DNA from: Tsukamurella tyrosinosolvens
GTDB lineage: Bacteria > Actinomycetota > Actinomycetes > Mycobacteriales > Mycobacteriaceae
Direction: 5' to 3'
DNA: 64,000 bases
NCBI RefSeq assembly: GCF_900104775.1
Contig: NZ_FNSA01000003.1
Coordinates: 1,674,001-1,738,000, forward strand
Shown here: piece by piece, positions 8,866 to 19,300 of the stretch
Layout of the letters: every line of letters starts with the position of its first letter
Position numbering within the stretch: the first letter of the stretch is position 1
The notes under the pieces: generated by a model
Database searches by the model: none
What the model saw: only the letters and a program-made list of their open reading frames with translations
What the model was told of the DNA's origin: nothing
Position numbers and translations under genes: made by a program

Positions 8866-11679
8866 ATGGCGGATATCGCCGCAGGGGAACGCGTCGTCGT
8901 TCGCGATGAGGAGTGGCTGGTGCGTGCGGTGCGCACCACCGAGCGAGACGGAACCCGGGTCGAGGTCACCGGTCTGAGCGAGCTCGTCCGCGATCAGGAC
9001 GCCGTGTTCTTCGACCACCCGGAACTGGACGTCGTCCACCGGCTCGATCCGCGCGACGGGAATCTCGTCGCGGATGCGTCGCCGGGATTCCGGCGCACCC
9101 GCCTGTGGCTGGAGTCCGCACGCCGGGCGAGCCCGATCCCGGTGTCCGATACCAGGATCACCGTCGGTCATGAAGCCCTGCTCGACCGCATGGACTACCA
9201 GCTGCGGCCAGCTGCGCAGGCATTGCGGAACCTGCGGCCCCGCATCCTCATCGGCGACGCGGTGGGTTTGGGCAAGACCCTCGAGATCGGCATCCTGCTG
9301 TCCGAGTTGATCCGGCGGGGCCGCGGCGAACGCATCCTGGTGGTCACGCCCCGCGCCGTGCTCGAACAGTTCCAGCAGGAACTCTGGACCAGATTCGCGA
9401 TCCCACTCGTTCGGCTGGACTCCGCCGGAATCCAGCGCGTCAAGCAGACACTGCCCAGCTCGCGGAACCCGTTCAGCTATTACAAGCGTGCGATCGTCTC
9501 CATCGACACCCTCAAGAACCCGGCCCGCTACAAGCACCACTTGAAGAACCAGCACTGGGACGCCGTAGTGATCGACGAGTGCCACAACCTGATCAACCGT
9601 GGAACGCAGAACAACGAGCTGGCACGGCTGCTGTCCGCGCAATCCGACGCCTTCATCCTCGCCAGCGCCACGCCGCACAACGGAAAACAGGAATCCTTCG
9701 CCGAGCTGATCAACATGCTCGACCCCACGGCGATCGTGGATCCGCAGAAGTACCAGGCCGAGGATATCGAGCACCTCTATGTGCGCCGGCACCGCAACTC
9801 GCCCGATGTGAAGCTCGACGTTGCCCATAAATGGCGGGAGCGTCGCACTCCCGACATCGTCGGTGTCACGCCCACTCCCGCGGAGCGGGCCGTGCTGCGC
9901 GAGCTGGAGGACGTCTGGTTGCACCCCACCGGGCAGCCGGTGGTTGAGGGCAAGGGGCGGCGCCTCTTCCCGTGGACGCTGTACAAGGCGTTCCTCTCCT
10001 CTCCCCGGGCACTGCGGGCCAGTATCGACCGCCGCATCCGTGCCATCGGGGACGAGTTCGAGCGCGAATCGATGGCCTTACAGCGCCTTGATGAACTCGC
10101 CGCGGCCGCGGACGTCGCGACGCCCGCCAAACTGGCACGGCTCGTCGACTACCTGGTCGGAATCGGAGTCGCGAAGAACTCCGAGGAGCGGGTGGTCATC
10201 TTCTCCGAGCGCATCGACACACTCGAATGGCTGCAGGCGGAGCTGCGACGGCGCCTGAAGTTCCCGGCGAAGGCATCCGGCGGGGTGCTCGCAGTCGAGG
10301 TGCTGCACGCCGGGCTCTCCGACGAGAAGATCCAGGCGGTCGTGGAGGGCTTCGGACAGAAGGCCTCGCCGATCCGGATCCTGATCGCCTCGGATATGGC
10401 CTCCGAGGGACTCAATCTGCATAAGGAGTGCCACCAGCTGGTGCACTACGACCTGCCGTGGTCGTTCATCCGGATCCAGCAGCGCAACGGCCGGGTGGAC
10501 CGGTACGGGCAGATGCACTCACCGCGCATCGCGGCGCTCGCCCTGGCCGCCGACGAAGACGTGACGGACGACCTCAACGTGGTCACGAAGCTGCTGCAGA
10601 AGGAGCATGAGGCGAACCGTGCGCTGGGCGATGCCCAGGTGCTCCTCGATCTTCACGATGCGAAGATCGAGGAGGAGACCGTGATGGAGGCGATCAGGGT
10701 GGGTGAGGACCTCGATGAGGTGATCCCGGAACCGAAACCGGAGAAGCTGGATCCGTTCGCCCGATTGATCGTTCAGGGCGGGGCGCACGAGACCGACCCC
10801 GCGCCGGAGACCGCCGCACGGCTGTCGCTGTTCGACGACGACGACAACTACCTCACCGACGAGCTCTCGGACATCGCCGCGGACAGTGGCGCCGCGCTCG
10901 ATCTGCATCGCGACGACGAGCGCGATCTCGTCGCCTTCGCACCTCCCGCTGATCTGATCACCCGATTCCGCGACCTGCCGCCCGACTACCTGAGCGAGCA
11001 GCGCATCGAGGAGAGGCTTCGCCTGACCGGGAGCAAGGACACCGCACGGGAACGACTGACCCGAGCCCAACGATCGCAGGACTCATTCTGGCCCGATGTG
11101 CACTTCCTCGCTCCGATCCACCCCGTGCTCGACTGGGCCGGTGACCGTGCCATCGGCCGTTTCGGCCGCAACGAGGTGCCGGTGGTGTGCGGTTCGGTCG
11201 AACAGCCCCACCTCCTCACCCAGGCCGTGTGGTCCAACGAAGCCGGACGTCCGGCCATCTCGTACTGGGGTGCGGTGACGGGGCTCCCGGGCAAGCCGGT
11301 GATGACGGAGTTCGAGACCGTGGTGCGGGACGCCGGGCTGACGGAGGCCGCGGGCAATCCCGGAATCCCCGATGACCTGATCGAGCCACTCCGGCCGCTG
11401 GTGCCGATCGCGATCGATGCGGCGACCGACCACATCCGGCGGCGTCGAGACGAATTCGAGCGTGATCTGCTCGATCGGATCGAGCGCTACCGCGCGGATC
11501 TCCGATCGTGGGAGCAGGCCGCGCTGACCGTCGCCTCCGAACCGGGCGGGCGCTCCGGTACACGCCTCGTCATCGAAGCGACGGCGGGGAGTTGGACGTC
11601 GATCATCGACTCGCTCTCGGCCTCCGGCGATCCGTTCGTCCGCGTCGTGGGCGTCATCATTCCGAAGCCGCAAGGGTGA
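8866..11679 (+). CDS. drmD: DISARM SNF2-like helicase DrmD
   Basis: A 937-residue SNF2/RapA-like SF2 ATPase matching DrmD, the marker helicase of class 1 DISARM. Motifs: Walker A GDAVGLGKTLEIG (about residue 130), TPRAVLEQFQQEL, Walker B VIDECHN (about 235), SATPHNGK (motif III), IASDMASEGLNLH (motif V) and QQRNGRVDRYGQ (motif VI, about 538). The ~400 residues after the helicase core are family-specific. GAGGAGGCACC lies just upstream of ATG 8866. Its stop is three bases before the ATG of the methylase gene. In known class 1 loci drmD and drmMI are adjacent as here, but usually precede drmA/drmB. Here drmA-drmB come first and drmC is missing, so the order is rearranged. Confidence 0.9.
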   Translation: MADIAAGERVVVRDEEWLVRAVRTTERDGTRVEVTGLSELVRDQDAVFFDHPELDVVHRLDPRDGNLVADASPGFRRTRLWLESARRASPIPVSDTRITVGHEALLDRMDYQLRPAAQALRNLRPRILIGDAVGLGKTLEIGILLSELIRRGRGERILVVTPRAVLEQFQQELWTRFAIPLVRLDSAGIQRVKQTLPSSRNPFSYYKRAIVSIDTLKNPARYKHHLKNQHWDAVVIDECHNLINRGTQNNELARLLSAQSDAFILASATPHNGKQESFAELINMLDPTAIVDPQKYQAEDIEHLYVRRHRNSPDVKLDVAHKWRERRTPDIVGVTPTPAERAVLRELEDVWLHPTGQPVVEGKGRRLFPWTLYKAFLSSPRALRASIDRRIRAIGDEFERESMALQRLDELAAAADVATPAKLARLVDYLVGIGVAKNSEERVVIFSERIDTLEWLQAELRRRLKFPAKASGGVLAVEVLHAGLSDEKIQAVVEGFGQKASPIRILIASDMASEGLNLHKECHQLVHYDLPWSFIRIQQRNGRVDRYGQMHSPRIAALALAADEDVTDDLNVVTKLLQKEHEANRALGDAQVLLDLHDAKIEEETVMEAIRVGEDLDEVIPEPKPEKLDPFARLIVQGGAHETDPAPETAARLSLFDDDDNYLTDELSDIAADSGAALDLHRDDERDLVAFAPPADLITRFRDLPPDYLSEQRIEERLRLTGSKDTARERLTRAQRSQDSFWPDVHFLAPIHPVLDWAGDRAIGRFGRNEVPVVCGSVEQPHLLTQAVWSNEAGRPAISYWGAVTGLPGKPVMTEFETVVRDAGLTEAAGNPGIPDDLIEPLRPLVPIAIDAATDHIRRRRDEFERDLLDRIERYRADLRSWEQAALTVASEPGGRSGTRLVIEATAGSWTSIIDSLSASGDPFVRVVGVIIPKPQG

Positions 11680-11681
11680 AC

Positions 11682-14600
11682 ATGTTCGATTCGATCCACA
11701 ATGCCAACGACTTCCTCTCGGAACACTGGTTGGCCGAGGTGTTCCCGAACAACCTCAAGAACCTGGCCAGGCAGTGGAAGGACGCGGCCGACCACGACAA
11801 GGCCACACCGGTGCAGGGCCTCGCCGCGATCGCCGGCGCGTACCTCGGAGGCCTCGGGGAGCCGGGCGCGGCATCCATCGAAGGGGACGCCGCACGCGTC
11901 ACCGATCTGCATACGCGCCTGCTCGGTGCAGCGGGTTTTACCACAGCGCCCGTGGTCGTGGAGACCTCGCAGGCCGACACCATCATCGAGGTACCCGTCC
12001 TGGCGCGCTACGCCGGCGCCGGCGACACCGACTCCCTCCACATCCTGCAGGCCCACCCGGTGGACGGTGCCGACGCGCTGTTCGGCGGCGACGCTGAGCT
12101 GATCGAACCGCTGCGCCTGTACATGACGGCCGAGCGGATCGAGCCGGTCACCGGCGTCACCGAGGCCATCACCCAGATCTTCGTGACCGACGACGCACCC
12201 CGGTACCTGCTGGTGATCGCCGGCGCAGTGGTGCTGCTGACCGACATCGCGCGGTGGTCGGAGGGACGTTATCTGGCGTTCGACATCGCCACTGCGCTCG
12301 ATCGCCGCGATCTGAAGGCCTCGGGCGAATTGGCCTGGCACGCCGGGCTCTGGTCGTCGGATGCGCTGCTGCCCGACGACGAGGGCAAGGCGGCGCTCGA
12401 CCGCTACACCGAGAGTTCGGAGAAGCACGCGGTGGGCGTGAGCGAAGACCTCCGTGAAGGCCTCCGCACGTCCATCGAACTGATCGCCAACGAGGTGCTC
12501 GACCGCCGCCGCGCGGCCGGGCTGCCGGTCGAGGGCATCCCGGAACTGCCGCGCGACCTCACCACGCAATCACTGCGGTTCCTGTACCGGATCCTGTTCC
12601 TGCTGTTCGCCGAAGCGCGCCCGGAACTCGGCGTACTCCCGGTGGGCACACCCGAGTACGAATCCGGCTACGGGCTCGATCGCCTGCGCGAGCTGGTCCA
12701 GGTGCCGCTCACGGGGAAGTCCGGCGAGCGCCACCACCTGCACGACTCCCTGGATCTGCTGTTCCGCCTGGTCAACACAGGGCACAACGCCGGTGGACTG
12801 GACGGCGACGGCATGGTGTTCGAGCCGTTGCGGTCCGACCTGTTCGACCCCGCGAAGACGCCGTACATCGACGGTGCGGACATGCGGATCAGCAACCGCG
12901 TACTGCAGGAGGTGCTCAACCTGCTGCTGTTGTCGAAGCCGTCCAAGCGCAAGGGCGCCCAGCGCGGCTACATCTCGTACGCGCAGCTGGGGATCAACCA
13001 GCTGGGGGCAGTGTACGAGGGGCTGATGTCGTACAGCGGCATCATCGCTGACGACGACATGGTGGAGGTGGCTAAGGACGGCGACGCCGACAAGGGATCG
13101 TGGTTGATCCCTTCGACTATCTCCGGCGACTACGACGACGAGGACATCGTCCGGCGGGAGGACCGGCTGACCGGACGCAAGGACATCGTGCGGCATCCCC
13201 GAGGTGGATTCGTGTTCCGTCTCTCGGGGCGGGACCGGCAACGCAGCGCTTCGTACTACACGCCGGAGGTACTCACTAAGTTCGTGGTCAAGCATGCGCT
13301 TGCTGAACTCGTCACCGAAGCCACTGCGGCTGAGGATATCCTGGAGTACAGGATCTGCGAGCCCGCGCTGGGCAGCGGCGCCTTCCTCAACGAGGCTGTC
13401 AACCAACTGGCAGCGGAATACCTGCGCCGGCGCCAGGACGAGCTGGGAACACCGATCAACCCGGAGGACTACACCACCGAACTGCAAAAGGTGAAGGCGT
13501 ATCTCGCCCTGCACCGCTCGTATGGGGTCGACCTCAACTCCACCGCCGTCGAACTCGCCGAAGTATCGTTGTGGCTCAACGTGATGCACAGCGGATTGCA
13601 AGCCCCGTGGTTCGGACTGCATCTGCGCCGCGGCAACTCCCTGATCGGCGCTCGCCGCGCCACTTACGACCTCACCGCGCTGGGACGCGCGAAGAAAAGC
13701 TGGCTGACCACCCCTCCCACCGAGCGCCCGTTGGCCGAAGGCGCGATCGGCGACGGCGAGATCCACCACTTCCTGCTCCCCGCCCATGGCTGGGCAGCAG
13801 TCGCCGATGCCAAACAGGCCAAGGAGATCGCCTCCGAAGCCGCTACAAACCTGCGTGATTGGCGGAAGACCGTCAGCAGAAAGCCCAATCAGAAGCAGGC
13901 CGATCGCCTCCGAGCGCTCGCGACCCGTGTCGAGCGCCTATGGGCTTTGGTGGTTCGGCGCCTGGAGATCAGTGAGCAACAGATCTCCAGGCGGATCGCG
14001 GTGTGGGGCGCCGAACTCCCCGCGGTACAGGGAGCAGTGGATCGCGAACGTGTGGAGCGCGAACTCCACGATCCCGAAGGACCGTACGAGCGTCTGCGCC
14101 TCGCGATGGACGCCTGGTGTGCCCTCGGGTACTGGCCCATCACAGGCTCTGCGCAGGACCATGAACCCGGTCACCCCGGACCGCCCGGCCTCGACGAGTG
14201 GCTGACCACCCTCGAAGGGCTCCTTGGCGCAGCCGGCATCGTGAAGGTGGGCCGGGGCCAGACGTCTCTCCAGGACCTCGCCGAAGGGTTCGACGAGCTG
14301 GCGGAGATCGACGACCGGGATCGGCAGTTCTCCGGCATGCGCTCGATCCCCGATCTGCTGCTGAGGCACCAGTGGCTCGGCACTGCCCGCGAGATCGCGC
14401 AGGAACAGGGCTTCTTCCACTGGGAACTGGACTACGCGCAGGTCTTCCAGCGAGGCGGATTCGACCTGCAGGTGGGAAACCCGCCGTGGATGCGGCCGGA
14501 TTGGAAGGACGACGTGGCGCTCGCCGAGTACGACCCGTACTTCCTCCTGGAGGAGAAGATTCCCGACCGGGTGTTCAAGCAGCGACGTGCCGCCGTGCTG

Positions 14601-16397
14601 GAACGCCCGGGCGTCGAGACCGGGTACCTGACGGCACTCACCGACTGGGCCGGCACTGCGACATCTTTGGGATCAGCCGTCGAACACCCTGTGTTGTCGG
14701 GTGTCAGAACGAATCTCTACACGAACTTCATTGAGCGGGTGTGGCGGAACTCGGGGACCGAGGGCGTATCCGGACTGCTCCATCCCGAGAGCCACTTCTC
14801 CGATCCAAAAGCGGGTCGCTTGCGGAGTGAGGCCTACGGCAGGTTGCGACGGCATTTCCAGTTCGGGAATAACCTGCTGATATTCGAAGAGATTGACAAC
14901 AACATCACTTTCGGGGTGTCGATTTATAGCCGCGACCGTTCTCCGAGTTTCGTGAACATCTGTACGGTGCAGGATCCTGCGACAGTGAATGGCTCGCTCG
15001 AAGGTGTGGGTGGGGGAAGTGAGGTTCCCGGTACTCAATTCCCTTCAGGGGGATGGGATTTGCGTCCTCATCCCAGTCGGGTGTCGACCGTAGATATCGG
15101 TGTCTTGGAACAGTGGGGAGCCTTGTTCGATACACTGGGCACGCCGCCGCGTCAAGCACGTCTGTTGCGCCCAGTCACATCTGAGCACGTCGAAGTGCTG
15201 GCTCACCTTTCGAGGCAGGAGGTGAGGATGTCAGACGTTGGGTATCGGTGGGCGAGTCTATGGAATGAGAAGATTGCCAAAGAAGATGGGAACATAGAGT
15301 GGAGTTCCGCGATCCCATCGTCATGGAGGGAAGTAGTTCTACAGGGACCGCACTTCACGGTCGGGACGCCGCTGGTGCGTCAACCGAATAACCCTTGCAA
15401 ATCGAACAAGGATTGGTCGTTGTTCGACCTCGAAGATCTTCCCGAGACGGTGATTCCGCGGACCAACTATCAGCGGGCGTGCGATCGTGACACCTACGAC
15501 GCCGGAATCCCGAAGTGGGGGGATAGGCCCGCGACCGACTATTGGCGAGTGGCGTGGCGGCGCATGACCCAGCCCGGCCTGGAGCGATCACTCCACGCGG
15601 CGCTAATTCCACCCGGGCTAGCGCATGTGGACGCTGTGCACTCGCTGGCGATCTCTGGATCGGACACAATTCGGCAAATCGTGGATGGTCGCGCATCTGG
15701 AGATCTGAGGCGCACCGTGCTGGTGGCGGGACTCTGGTCGAGTATTCCGTTCGATTACCTGGTCAAGGTGAGCGGCGCGAGCAAACTCAATAAGGAGATG
15801 GCCGATCGCTTCCCGGCTCCAGTCGAACATGTGGGACACCGAGCACTACTTTTCCGCATCATGCGTCTGACCTGCCTGACCCGTGACTACCAGCCGCTTT
15901 GGGATGCGTTGTACGAGGATGGGTCCGCCGACGACTCATGGACCAGTCCGTTCGCCGGACGGGTCGGGGAACTAGGCGTGGCGGAGCGGGAGTGGGGGAT
16001 GGGCACGCCGCTGCGCACGGACTTCGAGCGGAGAGCTGCGCTGGTGGAGATCGATGCTCTCGCGGCGATCATGCTCGGCCTGACGGCGGAGTACCTGGCA
16101 CTCATGTTCCGTGCGCAGTTCCCGGTTCTCCGCAAGTACGAGTACGAGATGTATTTCGACGCGAAGGGCCGCAAGATCGCCAAGGATCACCACGCGCACG
16201 GAGTCCGGCAGCAGAAGGACGATTACAAGCTCCTGCAGGCGTGGATGAACGGCGAGGACCATGGTGACCTGCTCGACCGCTACACACCGTTCGCACCGGA
16301 CGCCGATCACGACGGACCCTGGTTCTACAAACCCGACCGGGAGGCCGAGATGCGCGCCGCGCACGCCGAATTCGAACAACGTCTAGCGCAGCGATGA
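11682..16397 (+). CDS. drmMI: DISARM adenine-specific DNA methylase DrmMI
   Basis: A 1571-residue N6-adenine DNA methyltransferase of the DrmMI/PglX-like type. It shows ASYYTPEVLTKF (motif X side), PALGSGAFLNEA (AdoMet motif I, about residue 560), a long helical insertion, and the catalytic NPPWMRPDW (motif IV, about 932). The predicted job is to mark host DNA so that DrmABD spare it. Start ATG 11682 has AAGGG five bases upstream; GTG 11676, overlapping the drmD stop, is the alternative. Base composition drops sharply inside the gene: by hand count bases 14881-14940 are 45% G+C, against 65% at 13381-13440 and 62% at 16201-16260. The low-G+C segment (~14650-15900) lies just C-terminal to NPPW, where the target-recognition region should be, which suggests an exchanged specificity module. 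The stop overlaps the next start (ATGA). Confidence 0.9.
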   Translation: MFDSIHNANDFLSEHWLAEVFPNNLKNLARQWKDAADHDKATPVQGLAAIAGAYLGGLGEPGAASIEGDAARVTDLHTRLLGAAGFTTAPVVVETSQADTIIEVPVLARYAGAGDTDSLHILQAHPVDGADALFGGDAELIEPLRLYMTAERIEPVTGVTEAITQIFVTDDAPRYLLVIAGAVVLLTDIARWSEGRYLAFDIATALDRRDLKASGELAWHAGLWSSDALLPDDEGKAALDRYTESSEKHAVGVSEDLREGLRTSIELIANEVLDRRRAAGLPVEGIPELPRDLTTQSLRFLYRILFLLFAEARPELGVLPVGTPEYESGYGLDRLRELVQVPLTGKSGERHHLHDSLDLLFRLVNTGHNAGGLDGDGMVFEPLRSDLFDPAKTPYIDGADMRISNRVLQEVLNLLLLSKPSKRKGAQRGYISYAQLGINQLGAVYEGLMSYSGIIADDDMVEVAKDGDADKGSWLIPSTISGDYDDEDIVRREDRLTGRKDIVRHPRGGFVFRLSGRDRQRSASYYTPEVLTKFVVKHALAELVTEATAAEDILEYRICEPALGSGAFLNEAVNQLAAEYLRRRQDELGTPINPEDYTTELQKVKAYLALHRSYGVDLNSTAVELAEVSLWLNVMHSGLQAPWFGLHLRRGNSLIGARRATYDLTALGRAKKSWLTTPPTERPLAEGAIGDGEIHHFLLPAHGWAAVADAKQAKEIASEAATNLRDWRKTVSRKPNQKQADRLRALATRVERLWALVVRRLEISEQQISRRIAVWGAELPAVQGAVDRERVERELHDPEGPYERLRLAMDAWCALGYWPITGSAQDHEPGHPGPPGLDEWLTTLEGLLGAAGIVKVGRGQTSLQDLAEGFDELAEIDDRDRQFSGMRSIPDLLLRHQWLGTAREIAQEQGFFHWELDYAQVFQRGGFDLQVGNPPWMRPDWKDDVALAEYDPYFLLEEKIPDRVFKQRRAAVLERPGVETGYLTALTDWAGTATSLGSAVEHPVLSGVRTNLYTNFIERVWRNSGTEGVSGLLHPESHFSDPKAGRLRSEAYGRLRRHFQFGNNLLIFEEIDNNITFGVSIYSRDRSPSFVNICTVQDPATVNGSLEGVGGGSEVPGTQFPSGGWDLRPHPSRVSTVDIGVLEQWGALFDTLGTPPRQARLLRPVTSEHVEVLAHLSRQEVRMSDVGYRWASLWNEKIAKEDGNIEWSSAIPSSWREVVLQGPHFTVGTPLVRQPNNPCKSNKDWSLFDLEDLPETVIPRTNYQRACDRDTYDAGIPKWGDRPATDYWRVAWRRMTQPGLERSLHAALIPPGLAHVDAVHSLAISGSDTIRQIVDGRASGDLRRTVLVAGLWSSIPFDYLVKVSGASKLNKEMADRFPAPVEHVGHRALLFRIMRLTCLTRDYQPLWDALYEDGSADDSWTSPFAGRVGELGVAEREWGMGTPLRTDFERRAALVEIDALAAIMLGLTAEYLALMFRAQFPVLRKYEYEMYFDAKGRKIAKDHHAHGVRQQKDDYKLLQAWMNGEDHGDLLDRYTPFAPDADHDGPWFYKPDREAEMRAAHAEFEQRLAQR

Positions 16398-19300
16398 ACC
16401 CGGGCCTGCCGAGTCTGCCTTCGCTGCTGGCAGCGGAGGTCCAGACGTCGATCGTCGAATACCTCACCACCACGTTCGCGCTCTCCGACCCGGCCGCGCA
16501 GGCGGCTCTCCGGGGGTTCCTCAGCGACCCCGAAACGGGAATCTTCCGCGGCCCCTACCTCAAGATCCGTACCCCGTACCAGCCCGTCGGCGACGGGTGG
16601 GTCTCGCCGTTGGAATGGATGCCCCACGAATTCAAGCCCTTCCGGCACCAGGCCGAGGCGTTCGCGCGGCTGTCCACCAACGGCATGGCCGCCCGACCCA
16701 CCATCGTCACCACCGGCACCGGATCCGGTAAGACCGAGTCCTTCCTGGTGCCGCTTCTGGATCACTGTCGAAGGGCATCCGCACGAGGTGAGCGCGGGAT
16801 AAAGGCGATCATCCTTTACCCGATGAACGCCCTCGTCACCGACCAGGCGCGCCGCCTCGCTCAGTATCTGCACGGCGACAAGCGGCTCACCGGTGTCACC
16901 GCGGGCGTCTACATCGGCGGCACCGGCAAACGCCGGTACCCCACCCCCCAGGCGCTGGTCGACCACCGCGACACACTGCGCGACAACCCGCCCGACATCC
17001 TGCTCACCAATTACCGCATGCTGGACCTCCTGCTGCTGCGCCAGGCCGATGCGAAGCTCTGGGAGGGGGCCTCCACCGCGCTGCAGTACCTCGTCCTCGA
17101 CGAGTTCCACACATACGACGGCGCCCAGGGCACCGATGTTGCGATGCTGATCCGCAGACTCGGAGCACGACTGGGGCTCGCCAGCGAAGACGGCCCCCTC
17201 GGACGGGTCACGCCCGTCGCCACCTCGGCGACTCTGGGAAGCGGATCTCGATCGGTCGAACTGCGGGAATTCGCCGCTACGGTGTTCGGCAGCGGGTTCG
17301 AACCAGAATCCGTCGTCGGTGAGACCTCCCTGACCTCCGCGGACGTGGTCCGCGACGTCGACTTCACACTCGACATCCCCGCCGTCGAAGACGTTCTGGC
17401 CGCGCCCGACCCGGTCGCCGATGACCCGTCCACGTGGGAGCCGCTGGCCCGCGTTGTCCTCGCCGGAGGGCGAGCGGACACGAACGACCTCGCCGATCCC
17501 GTGGCGATCGGCGAAGCCCTGCAAAGACACTTCCTCACTCGCGTCGTGATCGACGTGCTCGGCGCGAACCCGCGCACCGCGGCTGACGCCGTGATCGACA
17601 TGGCACAGGCCGGTGTCCTCCCCTGGGGAGTGCACAACTCCGCTCGCCCCGTCGAGGCGCAGGCCGCTCTCTTGAAGTTCCTCGCTCTCCTTTCCATCGC
17701 CCGGATCCGGGACGAATCCGGCGCGGTCCGCCCCCTCGTCAACGTGCAGGTGCAGATCTGGGTGCGCGAGCTGAGCAGGATGCTCCGCGCAGTCGCCGTC
17801 GAGCCCGAATTCCGTTGGTGGCACTCCGGACCCGACGAAGGACGCCGCCATCTGCCGGCCGCATACTGCCGCGTGTGCGGCCGCTCCGGATGGACAGCTG
17901 CCACGACCGAACTCGGCGACAGCCTCTCCGGAGAATCTCGGACCATTTGGCGGAACAGCGCCCGGCCCGGCAGCCGAGCGAAGAACCGGGTGCTCCTCAC
18001 CGCCGACGCGACGGAGACCGGCGTCCTCCACCTCGCCCCTGAGACGCTGGAACTTCACACCACGCCCGGGCAGGAGACACTGGCCGTCCACGTATCGGCC
18101 GACGACGAGGACGCCGCGAACGAGGTGTGCCCGTCCTGCGGCGCCCGCAACTCCATCCGCTACATGGGATCCAGCGTCGCCACCCTGCTCAGCGTGGGTC
18201 TTACCACCGAGTTCGGCTCCCGCCTACTACCCGACGCGGAGAAGAAGACTCTCGTCTTCACCGACTCCGTACAGGACGCGGCGCACCGCGCGGCGTTCAT
18301 CGAAGGTCGGGCGTTCACCTTCAACTTCCGTTCCGCAGTGTTCCGCAGTGTTCAACAGGGGAGTCGCACCCTGACCCAGCTCGGCGAAGATCTCGCCACA
18401 CAGCCGTCCACCGACGAGCTGTACTCCATCACCCCGCCCGACTTCGTACGCAGACTCACCACCGACGCCGACTGGCTCGACCACGACGACGGTACCCTGC
18501 GACGCATCCTGGCGACCCGGCTCGCCTTCCAGTCACACCTCGAACTCGGGTTGAACAGTCGCACCGGCCGCACCCTGGAGCTCACCTCCTCGCTCGGCGT
18601 CGACATCGAGGCGGATCTGCAAGGCTACACCCGCACCGCTCGTGAACTGCACCGGAACCTGCCGCAGCTGAGCCTTCGGGAAACTCCGGACGAGGGCGCG
18701 TACCGCACGTGGATCACGGGGCTCCTCGACCGCCTCCGCATCACCGGAGGCGTGTATCACCCCTGGCTCGCCACCTACATCAATGAGGAGGGCAAACGCT
18801 GGTCAATCTGGGGAGGCAGCGCCGAGGGCATGCCGAAGTTCCCCCGCGGCCGCCCCGCACCGGCCTTCTACACCACCGGAAACGCGGGCGACACCGACTT
18901 CCACTCGCTCACCCCGCGAGGCGAGTCCTGGTCCACGGACTGGACCCGCCGGTGCCTCGGAGTCGCCCCGGGTGAAGCACGCGCACTACTGGTCGGCGTG
19001 ATGAACGTTCTCGCCGACGGCACCGGGCCGCTCGCCGAGCGATCCGGTGAGCACGGTGCCCGAATCTACGGCCTCAGACCGGAATCGATCACGTTGCACA
19101 CGGACGGCGTCACCCGGATGGCGTGCCCCACGTGCCATCACACCCAGCCCACGGTGCGCGCGCGTGCCGCCGACTGGGAAGGCGCACCATGCCCGCGGAT
19201 GCGGTGCACCGGGATCCTGTCGGAGATCGCCGTTCCCGACACCGACTTCTACCGGAATCTATACCGGGGCGGACGAATCCGACGCATCGTGAGTGCCGAA

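Noticed and set aside
16325-18091. 588-codon minus-strand frame
   Set aside because: Lies opposite the Walker A and DEFH region of the giant helicase; no recognisable domain.
18335-18362. Short direct repeat GTTCCGCAGT twice in the giant helicase gene
   Set aside because: Only ten bases inside coding sequence (FRSAVFRSV); likely chance or minor slippage without functional meaning.
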